The notes beneath the pieces were generated by a model. The model was not told the DNA's origin. It saw only the letters and a program-made list of their open reading frames with translations, and did no database searches. Below, one piece after another: positions 10,833 to 20,252 of a stretch of DNA of 64,000 bases. Every line of letters begins with the position of its first letter. Position 1 is the stretch's first letter. Position numbers and translations under genes: made by a program. The stretch is from Amyelois transitella (Eukaryota > Arthropoda > Insecta > Lepidoptera > Pyralidae): the NCBI RefSeq assembly GCF_032362555.1, contig NC_083536.1:9796001-9860000 (forward strand). Reading direction: 5' to 3'.

Positions 10833-11975
10833 CTACTTTAGTTTTTCTAGGGTGTCCTTATTTTTTACCAAAATGTAGACTGATTCATCGGTCTTCCTCA
10901 TGTATACTCTTCCATTCCGCACCCATACGTGTTTGTACGATTTTTCCTTGGCTATCTGTCTAGCCGCCGCATGAAGAGCCTTGTTGGCAGGGGACAGGTG
11001 TTCACCCACAAAGATCGGTGTGTTACTACCAGAGATTCCAAGTAGAGAACTACTAAGTCTATTCTGCGTGTTTGATTTATTATATTTAATAGATGCTGCA
11101 AGTAGACTGTCACGTGTTCTCAAGGTAGTAAATTGAGCAATAATAGCTCGTGGTCTCATACTGCTCTTATTAATTTTCGCGACGCGTGTGCAGATGGTGA
11201 TGTCGTTCTCTTTTATCTCGCAGCCCACAACTTTTCCCAGCTCGGTGATAACTTCAACTAAGTTTTCATTTTTGTTCTCTGGGACGCACTGTATTTCGAT
11301 ATTCTTTGATCTTGTTTGTTGTTCAAGTTCGTCAATTTTCATGCTCAATTGTGTAACATTACTTTTCAGCGATTCATTCTCTGTCTGTAGGTCTTGTATA
11401 ATCTTCTTCGCAGTGTCATATTCCTTCCTTATTTCATCATATTGAGCGCTAAGAAATGACACGGCAGTGGTTAACTGTCCGATCTCTTCCCTGAGCGGCT
11501 GTGTTTGAGAATGTAGTGCGCTAATTATGCTATCCTTAAATGTGCCCAACACTGCCTCCAATTCCGATTTTACTGCATCCTGCACAACAATGCGTATGTC
11601 ATCCTTAGTAAAAGATGTGTTAGATGGTTTACTATTATCTAAGGGCGGTGAGTGGAGCGCCGGTCTTTTATTTCCTCTGCTAACAGCCACATTTTGCTTG
11701 GGCGAACTAGTGCTGTCCGTGATTTTAAAATTTTTATTACCTCTAATCGTTGTGATATTACGTATAGGAGTATCATCGCCTTTAGCAGTCTTTGGTGTAG
11801 CACGAACGCAGTTGGGACAAGTCCACATCGCAACCATCTCAGAGCTAAAAGCGGTCTCGTCCAGTGACATACACCCGTAATGAAATCGCTTCATACAATT
11901 TTTGCAAGTAATATAAGTATCATCGTTGTTGCAGTCTGATTCACAACAACCCCATCCGTGCTGTTTGGTTGCCAT
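10833..11975 (-). CDS. CR1-type LINE ORF1: PHD finger, coiled coil, FP25K-like domain
   Basis: 380-codon protein from the ATG at 11973-11975 (MATKQHGWGCCESDC); 33 further codons are open upstream but from a non-ATG start. Residues about 9-55 form a PHD-type zinc finger: CC..C, then CKNCMKRFHYGCM, then WTCPNC. Residues 130-240 include a charged coiled coil (ETENESLKSNVTQLSMKIDE). The C-terminal 140 residues (EIQCVPENKNENLVEVITEL...HVWVRNGRVYMRK) resemble the baculovirus FP25K-like/RRM-like nucleic-acid-binding domain common in insect LINE ORF1 proteins. The likely role is RNA binding and chaperoning for the element. It is intact, with its stop 43 nt upstream of the ORF2 ATG. Confidence 0.85.
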   Translation of the reverse strand: MATKQHGWGCCESDCNNDDTYITCKNCMKRFHYGCMSLDETAFSSEMVAMWTCPNCVRATPKTAKGDDTPIRNITTIRGNKNFKITDSTSSPKQNVAVSRGNKRPALHSPPLDNSKPSNTSFTKDDIRIVVQDAVKSELEAVLGTFKDSIISALHSQTQPLREEIGQLTTAVSFLSAQYDEIRKEYDTAKKIIQDLQTENESLKSNVTQLSMKIDELEQQTRSKNIEIQCVPENKNENLVEVITELGKVVGCEIKENDITICTRVAKINKSSMRPRAIIAQFTTLRTRDSLLAASIKYNKSNTQNRLSSSLLGISGSNTPIFVGEHLSPANKALHAAARQIAKEKSYKHVWVRNGRVYMRKTDESVYILVKNKDTLEKLK

Positions 11976-12472
11976 ATTGTTGTAACTTAACAAGATACCG
12001 ACTTCAAATCCGATGCAACCTAAATAGGAAATGGGCACTAATGTGTTCCTGCCTGTATATACTAATAGTTGCAATCCATTATAAAGGTAATGTTAAATAG
12101 ATGGTTGAAGGTTTTTATTTTAAAATTTGAATACGGTAGCCAATCTTTATTTTATCAATCACTTTATCGCCACATATGCACTGTTTCACTTCACTCTGTT
12201 AATAGTCTCGTACGTGCGATAAGGAGCGACCGAGTGGTCACTGCTTTGTTTAGTTACAAACCAGACGTGCGAGACACCGATCGCCCGTGTTAAGCGTCGT
12301 AAGCCGGAGGTCTCGATGTTTGGTCACGATCCTACGAACGTGTCCAGAGCCGTAGACACGGAGTATCTGTGTTAAGCTCCGCAAGGCAGGGGTCAAGATA
12401 GCTGGTTACACTCGCGATACTTCGAAGAAACGTGTGAATGCTGCGGCCAACGGAACCGGACTGACACAGTTT

Positions 12473-14915
12473 GAAGTTGCAAGCACAATAATAGATCATT
12501 AACATTACTTCTCCAAAGGATATTTTGTAAATGATTTTGTGAAGGATCAATTCTTATTTGCCTATACATTTGACGGATATCACACAAAGCTACAAATTCA
12601 TATGAGCGAAATAATACTAATATCTCGAACAACTTCCTTTGCACTGTGGGCCCATTATAAAGAACATCATTAAGACTTAAATTTAAACTTGTTTTGACAC
12701 TTGCATCAAAAACAACTCGGAGACGGGTTGTCTGACTATGCTCTCTTATGACAGGGTGATGGGGCATAAAGTAATATTGATCGATGGGCATCTTTGATGA
12801 TGCTAAATCGATAAACCTGCCATGACCTAGGTCAGAATACTCCTGAATAAACTTAGTGTAATTCTTCTTTAGTTCAGGATCTTTGCTAAATCTTTTTGCT
12901 AAACTATTTAATCGTTGCAATGCTAAATTGAATGAGTTTCCCAATATTAAATCTTCGATTGGTATTTTGAGTGGCAACCGCACCTGAAATCGATTATCGA
13001 TTATCTGTACCGAATTTTTAAATTCGGCTTCACACACTTCGGTCTTTGCTATACCCTCTTTCTCAATTTCAAGAATATGTTGTTCGTCCCAAAATTTTTG
13101 AAGGAGGGAATCTACACTCTCATTATTACTAGAAATTGCATTTAAAACAACAGGGTTTTCATTATAATTGACAAGACAAATATCGTCTCTTTTTATATTT
13201 CCAGAAAGAACATAGCCAAACTTAGTTGATAACAGACATAAATTTCCTTCATATAATTCAATTTTGTCCGGTAACATAATTTTAAAGAATATGTCAGAGG
13301 AGAGAAAGAAAGATATTTGGCCTGGTATATTAAATTCATCATCAGCTAAGTTAATATTGTCTGGCAAATTTATATCTTTTAAGTTGAATTTGTTTTGTGG
13401 CAGATAGGTAGTTATATTGTCTACCACAGAAAACATTGCATTGCATATATAATCATTGTGCAATGAATTTAACATAATATTCGCAGCCTTGGTGATTAAT
13501 TGCTGTTTTTGACCTAAGGCTGATACATTAACTTCATGTTTGAATGTGGGCAAACCTAGCTCACACATTAAATCGGAAGAAATAAATGAAATCTGAGACC
13601 CAGAATCCAAAAGACCCTTTGCTAATATAAAGGAACCATCGCTTTTAAAAATCTTTACTTTGACTGTAGGCAACAACACCATACTCCCATAAGAAGCACT
13701 ATTTTGACAGCACACCTTATCATCCTCATGCAATACTGTATGATGCGACTTACTCTTACAAATACCACATTTAAAGAAAAACTTGCATCTATTATTATGA
13801 AGGTTAAGACAGACCTTACACAGTTTATTGTTTTCAACAAATTCTAGCTTCTCATTAATACCTAATAATTGAAATTTTTGACACATAAACAACTTGTGAT
13901 CAGATGATTGACAAAACTTGCAAGATGGGGATGTACTTGCATGATTTGAGACATGAGGTTTAGAAAGAATGTGAGACTTACCTTCTGAATGCTGACTTTC
14001 TTCAAAACTCAAAGCTCTCTTCTCCACAAACTTGAAAAATTCATCCAAGGTTGGTAAGGCATCTTGGTTTCTATCTGTAAAGTAAGCCCTGCAAGAATAA
14101 GAATCTAACTTTCTCATTAAAATGGTAATAACTATCATGTCCCAATGCTCCGTCTTTTGACCAAGCCCATTTAAAGCTCCTAGTAGTTGACGAGCTGATG
14201 AAACAAACTGTCTTAAGTTCTGCGCAGTACCTTTAGAGATTGCTTGTATGTCTAGCAGCTTATTAATATGATGAGTTACTAGAATACATTTATTGTCATA
14301 TCTATTATTTAGCAACCTTAATGCATCATCATAAGAGCTATTTACTAGAGGTAGACCTTCAACCAGCATTAGCGCATCTCCCTTCAAATATTTTCTTAAA
14401 TAGAATAGCTTTTGTATAGGAGCAAGGTTAGTATCACCACCGATTACTGCCATAAACATATCCATGAAGGTTTTGTACTGCACCACATCCTTTCCATCGT
14501 AGTATGGTATTTCAAGCTGAGGTAACTTCCTGGTCATGGCGCTATACTCCGGCGTGGTATCCTTAAAAATCGTGCTATTGTGGTTTTCAGGCCCCTTCGC
14601 AGAATTTAATATTTTCTTCATGCTGCTTATTGTAAATAAGCACAGTTCTTCTAAGTCATCCTCCTCAAAATTAGAGTCGTCAATTTTATCATCTAGAAGC
14701 TGCAAACTCAATTTGTGGCTTCTATAAGAAACCAGCGAATCTTGGAGACCTTTAATTCGTAGCTCGATGGATTCGCAATCGACGAGTACTTGTTCTTGTT
14801 GTTCCATGGCGAATTTTTGCGCCCTTGTTAGCTGCCCTTTAAATTGTCCAATTTGGGCTATTAGTTTGGTTCTCTGGAATGCTGGATCATTTGAAATCGC
14901 AGATTTATGCGCCAT
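12473..14915 (-). pseudogene. BEL/Pao gag-protease-RT, N-terminal part
   Basis: Starts with the ATG at 14913-14915 (MAHKSAISNDPAFQRTKLIA), 187 nt inside the LTR/PBS. Gag shows a coiled N-terminus, then a DUF1759-type region (PQLEIPYYDGKDVVQYKTF). Cys/His clusters follow (CKFCQSSDHKLFMC, CKVCLNLHNNRCKFFFKCGI). The aspartic protease (peptidase A17 type) has GLLDSGSQISFISSDL. The RT begins with RLRVVFDASVKTS and motif A, FVALCDIRQMYRQI. The frame runs to the LINE insertion at 12472/12473, with the RT resuming at 6000. This part has no internal stop over about 810 codons. Confidence 0.88.
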
Positions 14916-15077
14916 TTTATAATTATAATATTGCCTTGGCTTCCCGAATTGTTGGTATGCGTGTTTTATAAAGCCTTTTCTTGAATGGCGTCAAAAATGG
15001 CGGCACGGCACGGCGTCGGATTTTTTATTTTTAACAATTTTGTGTTTTTTATTAAATTTGAGATTATATTTATATGT

Positions 15078-15095
15078 TCCCGGGTTTCGGCACCA
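15078..15095 (-). promoter_or_regulatory. BEL/Pao primer-binding site
   Basis: On the minus strand TGGTGCCGAAACCCGGGA lies 6 nt downstream of the LTR end (GAACA at 15102). It starts TGG, as expected for pairing with a tRNA 3' CCA. The tRNA species was not assigned. Confidence 0.6.
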
Positions 15096-15101
15096 ATTTT
15101 A

Positions 15102-15192
15102 TGTTCGGGAAAGAACATAAAAACGTTGAAATCTTTAAAATGTTTTATTTATTAATTTAACAAGATAAATCGACGCACACCAAAGCGGAAAA
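15102..15192 (-). repeat. BEL/Pao 5' LTR, truncated
   Basis: Matches 3048-3137 (TGTTCGGG start, gacgcacaccaaagcgga near its right end). The outer 70 bp present in the other LTR are missing and replaced by a piece of an unrelated RTE LINE. Confidence 0.75.
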
Positions 15193-15252
15193 GAATGAGA
15201 ATGAGATGGAAGGCGAAATTGAAATGTTCGAAATTGTGGAAGCACTTAAGAG
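15193..15252 (+). mobile_element. 60-bp internal scrap of an RTE LINE
   Basis: gaatgagatggaaggcgaaa through gtggaagcacttaagag is identical to an internal coding stretch of the RTE LINE at about 24806-24860 (protein ENEMEGEIEMFEIVEALK). It has neither LINE end, and sits exactly between a truncated BEL LTR and the start of the Mutator-like element. It is filler at a rearrangement junction rather than an insertion. Confidence 0.75.
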
Positions 15253-15412
15253 CTTTTAGGCGCGATTGGTCCAATTCGCGATTGGTCCAATTGTCCAATT
15301 CGCGATTGGTCCAATTCGCGGTTGGTCCAATTCGCGACTGGTCCAATTCGCAGTTGGTCCAATTCTCGGTTGGTCCAATTCGCGGTTAGTCCAATTCGCG
15401 ATTGGTCCAATC
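15253..15412 (+). repeat. left MULE terminal minisatellite, 16-bp unit
   Basis: About nine tandem copies of gcgattggtccaattc with point variants (cggtt, cgact, cagtt, cggtta). Each unit contains the near-palindrome ATTGGTCCAAT. The right-end array (18239-18423) is its inverted counterpart. Confidence 0.9.
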
Positions 15413-16306
15413 ATAACAATGAACAAGCTGTCCGCCCCAGCGTCGCCTGTGAAACATCTTTCCAACGATGAAAGACTTTTTTAATATGAGGACAGTAGTT
15501 TATGAGTTTATTCATATCAAACATACATACATACATACAAAAATATAAATTTTTCCTCTTTGTAATATTAGTAGGTATAGATGTATAGATTAATAATTAT
15601 ACAATTACACATTTTTATGTACATGTATTGTTTATTTATCATAATCATATTACCAATCACATATGTGTTACAAGATTCTTATAAATTATAATTGTGTAAG
15701 TACTTCGTAAAAAATGAACCAAGTTCAATAAAAATCAAAAATATACTATGATCGTAAACTTAACACATTCATCACATCTTTCATCAAATATATAAGAGAA
15801 AAAAATGTTTATACTCTTACTTATCTCAAGATAAGGTAGAAAAAAAATATGGCTTTATATAAATATATACATACGTATTTTTAGTCAAAATTATAATAAT
15901 GTTCAAAGATATAAATAAATGTGACAAAAATACGTTTTTTCTCTTACTTATCACAAGATAAGGGAAAAAAACTATGGCCACATATTTATATATTCATACG
16001 TATTTTTAGTCAAACGTATGATATTACAATAATCTTCAAAGATATACATAAATATGATAAAAATATGTTTTTTTTCTCTTACTCATCACAAGATAAGGGA
16101 GAAAAAAAGATTACCATATTTATGTATACATTATACATATCAAATCAAAAGTATGTTAAGAAAATTAACCTTAAAGATAATATAACAAATTTTTTTTCTT
16201 ACTTATTACTAAAAAAAGGAAGAAAAAAATAAGACAGACTTATTTATGGCACTAGAAAATACATTCAAACAAAAATAAAAAGAACATGCTTTAACATAAC
16301 TTTTTA
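15413..16306. repeat. AT-rich subterminal region with four hairpin repeats
   Basis: No credible gene. Four degenerate tandem units of roughly 120-150 bp occur at about 15808-15850, 15935-15980, 16065-16108 and 16190-16230. Each carries ttctcttacttatc-ac/tca-agataagggaaaaa, able to pair cttatc with gataag and the flanking t and a runs. A short catacatacatac microsatellite lies near 15517. Confidence 0.6.
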
Positions 16307-17680
16307 TCAATTTTTATATAATGACAATCGTAAATAGATAACTTTTTGAAAAAAAACATCAACTGTTATTGTTCCATTTTCTAGGCTTTTGAGTAATTTT
16401 TCATATTTTTTATCAAATAGAATGTCACAACTTCTCCTTTTGTTATTTACGTTTTTGAATAAATTTTGTGTTATTTTTATATCATAATATTGACTTTCTT
16501 TTCGCAGTTTGTAAAGAAACCAAAACAAATTGGGTTTTTTAGAAATGCGTCGATTCAGCCGAGAATGCCAGCCCTCTAAAGCATTGGTTGTTCTATGGCG
16601 CTGATGAGCACAGCTTAATATGTTTGGTGAGAGTCTTGGGTACCACTCCATCTCAAAATACTTGCGAAATTTGATAAATTTTTCGTTGTCTGAAGAAGAT
16701 TCTAATATATATCTCCAAGCTTCCGGAATGCGACTAGCTGGAAAAAGAGGAATCACCGATGCCTTTCTAGTAATATTTCGACCCTCTCTATTTCTATTTA
16801 ATTTAATCTTTTTGGAGTATCTCCATATGGCGTCATTAAAGTGATGGTAGCATCCACTTATTTTTGCCTGAGGGAAGACAGCTGAAACGGCGTTCATTTG
16901 CGCCTTCTCATAATCGCATTTAAAAGATTTGACGTTGATACCCAATTTTTCCTTTAATAATGCGAAAACACGTAGGTAAGTTTTTTCTTTTTTATTGGGT
17001 AACAGCGTATAAAAAACAGGTATAATATTTGTCTTCGTTTTCGTAGAATTTAAATCTAAATGTAGCACGTAAAGCTGGTAAAACGGCTTTGGAACTGTTT
17101 TAAAAGTACCATCTGCAAAATAACTTTCATGGTTCTTAGCAATTTTTCTACCTAACCTTGTCCCAAATATAAAAATTTTTTCTTCGTCTTCACATCTATC
17201 TTCAATCAACAAAAAATTATTTGTAAATGCTTCTGGTAATTTCAATTGTTTTGTGTTGTTCCAATTCAATAAATTGGTTTTCAAATATTTCTTTCGAGCT
17301 CTGTATAATGAATCCTTTATCGTTCTAAATTTGGGAATAAACCTGGGATTTAAATTTTGAGTCTTTTCTTCAAATATATTTTGCACTGGGCCTAAATCAT
17401 TGCATACCGCTTTCTTTAATGATGAAATTAACTTTGCTAATTTATTAGTGCAATCAGACTCACCACATGTATGTCCTGTTTTAGATTTCCTTAAAATAGT
17501 TTTCCTTGTTGAATCTATGGTTACAGTAGCACTACATATTTTTCTTTTGTTACACCTCCACAACGAACTGCCGTTTGTATTAATTATATTTAGATTATAC
17601 CGGTGTCTCTTATAAAGCAGTGTGTCATTACCACGTTTGTTTTGAATAAATTCAAACTGTTCATTCTTTGTTCCGTCCAT
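16307..17680 (-). CDS. Mutator-like transposase with FLYWCH-type zinc finger
   Basis: 457-codon protein from the ATG at 17678-17680 (MDGTKNEQFEFIQNKRGNDT); an upstream TTG frame adds 15 codons without ATG. The N-terminus fits a FLYWCH-like finger (F-F, LLYKRHRYN, LWRCNKRKICSA, TGHTC), a DNA-binding module often fused to MULE transposases. The catalytic domain carries the acids expected for the MULE DDE fold: YFADGTFKTVPKPFYQLYVL, then SFKCDYEKAQMNA with the following CYHHFNDAIWR, then TTNALEGWHSRLNRRISKK with the Glu. It is intact. It would cut and paste the surrounding element by binding the repeated termini. Confidence 0.85.
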   Translation of the reverse strand: MDGTKNEQFEFIQNKRGNDTLLYKRHRYNLNIINTNGSSLWRCNKRKICSATVTIDSTRKTILRKSKTGHTCGESDCTNKLAKLISSLKKAVCNDLGPVQNIFEEKTQNLNPRFIPKFRTIKDSLYRARKKYLKTNLLNWNNTKQLKLPEAFTNNFLLIEDRCEDEEKIFIFGTRLGRKIAKNHESYFADGTFKTVPKPFYQLYVLHLDLNSTKTKTNIIPVFYTLLPNKKEKTYLRVFALLKEKLGINVKSFKCDYEKAQMNAVSAVFPQAKISGCYHHFNDAIWRYSKKIKLNRNREGRNITRKASVIPLFPASRIPEAWRYILESSSDNEKFIKFRKYFEMEWYPRLSPNILSCAHQRHRTTNALEGWHSRLNRRISKKPNLFWFLYKLRKESQYYDIKITQNLFKNVNNKRRSCDILFDKKYEKLLKSLENGTITVDVFFQKVIYLRLSLYKN

Positions 17681-17990
17681 TTTATACTGAATTTGCAAAT
17701 TTTCAAGTATGGAGCTCAAATGCAACGACTAATACCCCATTGCAAAACCGCACGTAACATGACAGATTTGTTATGACAAATACCATTTTTTTTGCTACCT
17801 ACCCTCAATGACGATTATATTCCGATGCGTTTTGTTTTAACAATCGAGCAACCGATATAATAATTTAATAATCATTTCATTAAATATTTTTTTTAAATTA
17901 TATTACATTAAAATATACATTTATTTTTATAATATTTATGTTTTGTTCTAACGTAAATTTATTTTAATATTGTTTATAAAAATATTTTTT

Positions 17991-18225
17991 GACGACCGCC
18001 GTGGCGCAGTGGGAAAGACCTTGCCTCTGAACCACGGGGTCCCGGGTTCGATCCCCGGTCGGGTCAAGATGGAAAATGATCTTTTCCAGATTGGCCTGGT
18101 TCTTGGATGTTTATCTATAAATGTATTTGTTATAAAATATAGTATCGTTGAGTTAGTATCCCATAACACAAGTCTCTCTTACTTTGGGGCTAGTTCAATC
18201 TGTGTGATTTCCCATTTATGTATTT
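17991..18225 (+). mobile_element. tRNA-derived SINE
   Basis: The head gccgtggcgcagtgggaaag has an A-box-like TGGCGCAGTGG, and gggttcgatccccggtc has a B box, spaced as in a tRNA promoter. The body and tail (ttccagattggcctggttct, then cttactttggggctagttca with ctgtgtgattt) match a tail recalled from lepidopteran SINE/LINE families. It lies inside the MULE, upstream of the transposase. Target duplications are not clear. Confidence 0.7.
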
Positions 18226-18238
18226 AAAAAATAAGATT

Positions 18239-18423
18239 TTGGACCAATCGCGAATTGGACCTATCGCGAATTGGACCAACTGCGAATTGGACCAAACGCG
18301 AATTGGACCAACCGAGAATTGGACTAACCGCGAATTGGACCAACCGCGAATTGGACCAACCGCGAATTGGACATTTTTTGCATCTTTGGACCAATCGCGA
18401 ATTGGACCAATCGCGCCTAAAAG
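18239..18423 (-). repeat. right MULE terminal minisatellite, 16-bp unit
   Basis: About ten copies of ggaccaatcgcgaatt, the inverse complement of the left array, with an acattttttgcatctt interruption near 18371. It ends gcgcctaaaag at 18423. Confidence 0.9.
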
Positions 18424-18427
18424 CAAA

Positions 18428-18817
18428 CTATTTATATAATTTAGAAAAGGGCCGTTCGCGCAATTTACGGCTTAGGACCAAGAGACTCGTTAAGACAACT
18501 CTTTAAGAAAATAAACATACCTACAGTAGCGTCCCAGTACATTTTTGATCTTATAATGTATGTTAGGAAAAATACCTCTTTTTTTTCAAAAAGTTAGTGC
18601 CACAACTGATAGAAGTTTACGTAATAAACATAAATTAGTCATGCCGTTTCATAGGCTTAGCAAAGTCAGTAAATCATTTATGGGGAACTGTATACGATTT
18701 TATAACAGGTTGCCGGAGTCTGTTCTTGATATGCCCAACCGAAAATTCAAAGAGTATGTAAAGAAATATCTCTATCAATCTATCTCTATCAAATCTTTTT
18801 TCGGCGGTAGAAATTAA
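18428..18817 (+). pseudogene. LINE ORF2 C-terminal fragment (CR1/Jockey type)
   Basis: Two frames joined by a shift near 18500 read like the end of a CR1/Jockey-type ORF2. First comes a KGR...LRLRTKRL-like piece. Then, from about 18560, comes FFQKVSATTDRSLRNKHKLV with KSFMGNCIRFYNRLPESV and FKEYVKKYLYQ, the conserved F.G...YN.LP pattern of LINE C-termini. It is 5' truncated directly at the MULE end. Confidence 0.65.
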
Positions 18818-18974
18818 AATAATAAGACGTGTTTGATTTTGCTCTAATTTAAATTTAATTTTTAATTATATTGTAGTTATTAATGAAGTAAATTTACCTC
18901 TAATTTATTGGCCAGCTAGCACCTAATTTATTCCTCTCACAATTTTCGCACTAATCTCCTATTACTACATAACA

Positions 18975-19781
18975 ATGGATCAACTTGCACAATTGAAATC
19001 ACAAATGGATGATATGTCCAAAATGTTTGCAACGAGGATGTCCTTGTTTGAGGAAAAGAATGCTGGAGGCAGTAGCCCACAGGATATGAAACATCTATCC
19101 AGTGAGTTCCAGAATTTTAAAATATTTATTTGGAAAGCTGTATCTGGTCTCCGGTCACAAATGGAGCTGGTTATACAGACATTATACTGCTTTGAGATGA
19201 GGTCCAGAGCTAACCTTTTATTGCTTCATGGTGTGCCTGAAGACAAAAAGGAAAATCTACTGGATAGGGCACTCAATGTTTGTCACACCAAATTGCAGCT
19301 ACCGGACTTGTCTAACCAGTCACTACCAGTTGTGCGCTTGGGCAAGAATAATCATCCCGACAAACCCAGGCCCATATTGCTACGCTTCACTGACTGTAGC
19401 AGCCGGAATAAAGTATGGGCTGCCAAAAAATCGCTCAAAGGAAGTGGTCTCACTGTGTCTGAATTCCTTACAACTGCACGTCATGCTGTATTCATTGAGG
19501 CAAGAAAAGTCTTGGGCATCAAGGGCTGCTGGACAAGCGATGGCCGGATTGTAGTGGTATGTGCGAATGGCTCCAAACGCAAAATCACTAGGATGGAAGA
19601 GTTGCAGGCTGTACTAGCAGAGCTTCCTGTCGCAACTGAGCCTGCCAGCGCTTCTTCATGTCACCTTCAGGCTCCTAAGGCGAACATGAGTTCTGTTAAG
19701 GAGAGCATCAGCGGGTCTACAAGTGGGCCTAACAACAAGCAATCGCGAAGTACCAGGGCTGCTAGTAAAACCAGTAAATAG
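18975..19781 (+). CDS. LINE ORF1 protein (coiled coil plus RRM-like)
   Basis: 268 codons from the ATG at 18975 (MDQLAQLKSQMDDMSKMFAT). The N-terminal 90 residues are heptad-like (LKSQMDDMSKMF, EFQNFKIFIWKAVSGLRSQM). Then comes an RRM-like nucleic-acid-binding part (ANLLLLHGVPEDKKENLLDR, VVRLGKNNHPDKPRPILLRF, KSLKGSGLTVSEFLT). A Ser-rich basic tail follows. This is the arrangement of LINE ORF1 chaperones. A partner ORF2 starts 471 nt downstream. It is intact, although the ORF2 is not. Confidence 0.75.
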   Translation: MDQLAQLKSQMDDMSKMFATRMSLFEEKNAGGSSPQDMKHLSSEFQNFKIFIWKAVSGLRSQMELVIQTLYCFEMRSRANLLLLHGVPEDKKENLLDRALNVCHTKLQLPDLSNQSLPVVRLGKNNHPDKPRPILLRFTDCSSRNKVWAAKKSLKGSGLTVSEFLTTARHAVFIEARKVLGIKGCWTSDGRIVVVCANGSKRKITRMEELQAVLAELPVATEPASASSCHLQAPKANMSSVKESISGSTSGPNNKQSRSTRAASKTSK

Positions 19782-20252
19782 CTACACAATACTTCCTTGC
19801 TTTCCTTTTTCTTTCACTAGATACTTTATTTTCTTCTTTGTGTGTGGGTATTTATTTGCCATAAATAATTTCGATACGTAACATTAGAGTTCGTTACTGG
19901 TCGCACGGTATTTTTATATTTATTTTATTCAAAATTGAAAGTGCCGACTATAAACGATCAAATCTGTGTTGTGACATTAATCTTGTGGCGTTTTGACGTT
20001 TGTCTCTGTCACAAATGACAGTACCTAAATATTACAACATTGTGAAACTTGTGATGCGTTCCGTTTCAACAAAACATTATTGTGGTTTCAAATTTATTTA
20101 TTTTTTTTATTTTTTTATTGTTATCTGATTTTTTTTTTGTCTCCAATTAATTTAGTATGGTAGCTGCCGGCCAGTAATTGAGGAATTAGCTTAAATACTA
20201 GTTTAAATTTAATTCGTATTTTAATTGTATTTACTATTTATTTATTTGCTTG

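Larger units (their letters stand above)
6001..12465 (-). mobile_element. full-length CR1-type non-LTR retrotransposon (LINE), split by a Helitron
   Basis: Flanked by the 7-bp target duplication ACAGTTT. The 3' end (plus-strand left, 6001-6035) is a T-rich tail, (TAAA)-like on the element strand. The 5' end (12465) begins GTCAGTCCGGTTCCGTTGG on the minus strand. It encodes a PHD-finger ORF1 and an endonuclease/reverse transcriptase ORF2. Removing the Helitron at 7574-9304 leaves about 4.73 kb with both frames open, so this was an intact, probably full-length copy when the Helitron hit it. Confidence 0.88.
3048..15192 (-). mobile_element. BEL/Pao LTR retrotransposon, split by a LINE
   Basis: Minus-strand element with matching LTR pieces at 3048-3212 and 15102-15192, a primer-binding-type site at 15078-15095, and a gag-protease-RT-RNase H-integrase-DUF5641 order typical of BEL/Pao. 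A CR1-type LINE sits in the reverse transcriptase at 6001-12465, flanked by a 7-bp duplication ACAGTTT (5994-6000 and 12466-12472). Without the LINE the RT frame is continuous. The 5' LTR is truncated at about 15192, where a 60-bp scrap of RTE LINE and then a Mutator-like element follow. Confidence 0.85.
15253..18423 (-). mobile_element. Mutator-like (MULE) DNA transposon with minisatellite inverted ends
   Basis: Both ends read inward from CTTTTAGGCGCGATTGGTCC and continue as arrays of a 16-bp unit (core ATTGGTCCAATTCGCG), about 150 bp on the left (15253-15412) and 185 bp on the right (18239-18423) in inverted orientation. Between them is a MULE-type transposase on the minus strand. No matching 8-9 bp target duplication is visible; the left flank is a rearranged junction. 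A SINE has inserted at 17991-18225. Confidence 0.75.

Noticed and set aside
11188-11880. Plus-strand frames opposite the LINE ORF1
   Set aside because: Antisense shadows of an intact, domain-supported gene.
15152-15484. Several overlapping frames with WTNRELDQ-like repeats (also 18190-18506)
   Set aside because: Translations of the 16-bp MULE terminal minisatellite, open on both strands.
15921-16232. 103-codon frame with repeated FFSYLSQDKG-like blocks
   Set aside because: It is the hairpin repeat read through; the periodicity comes from the DNA repeats, not from a protein.
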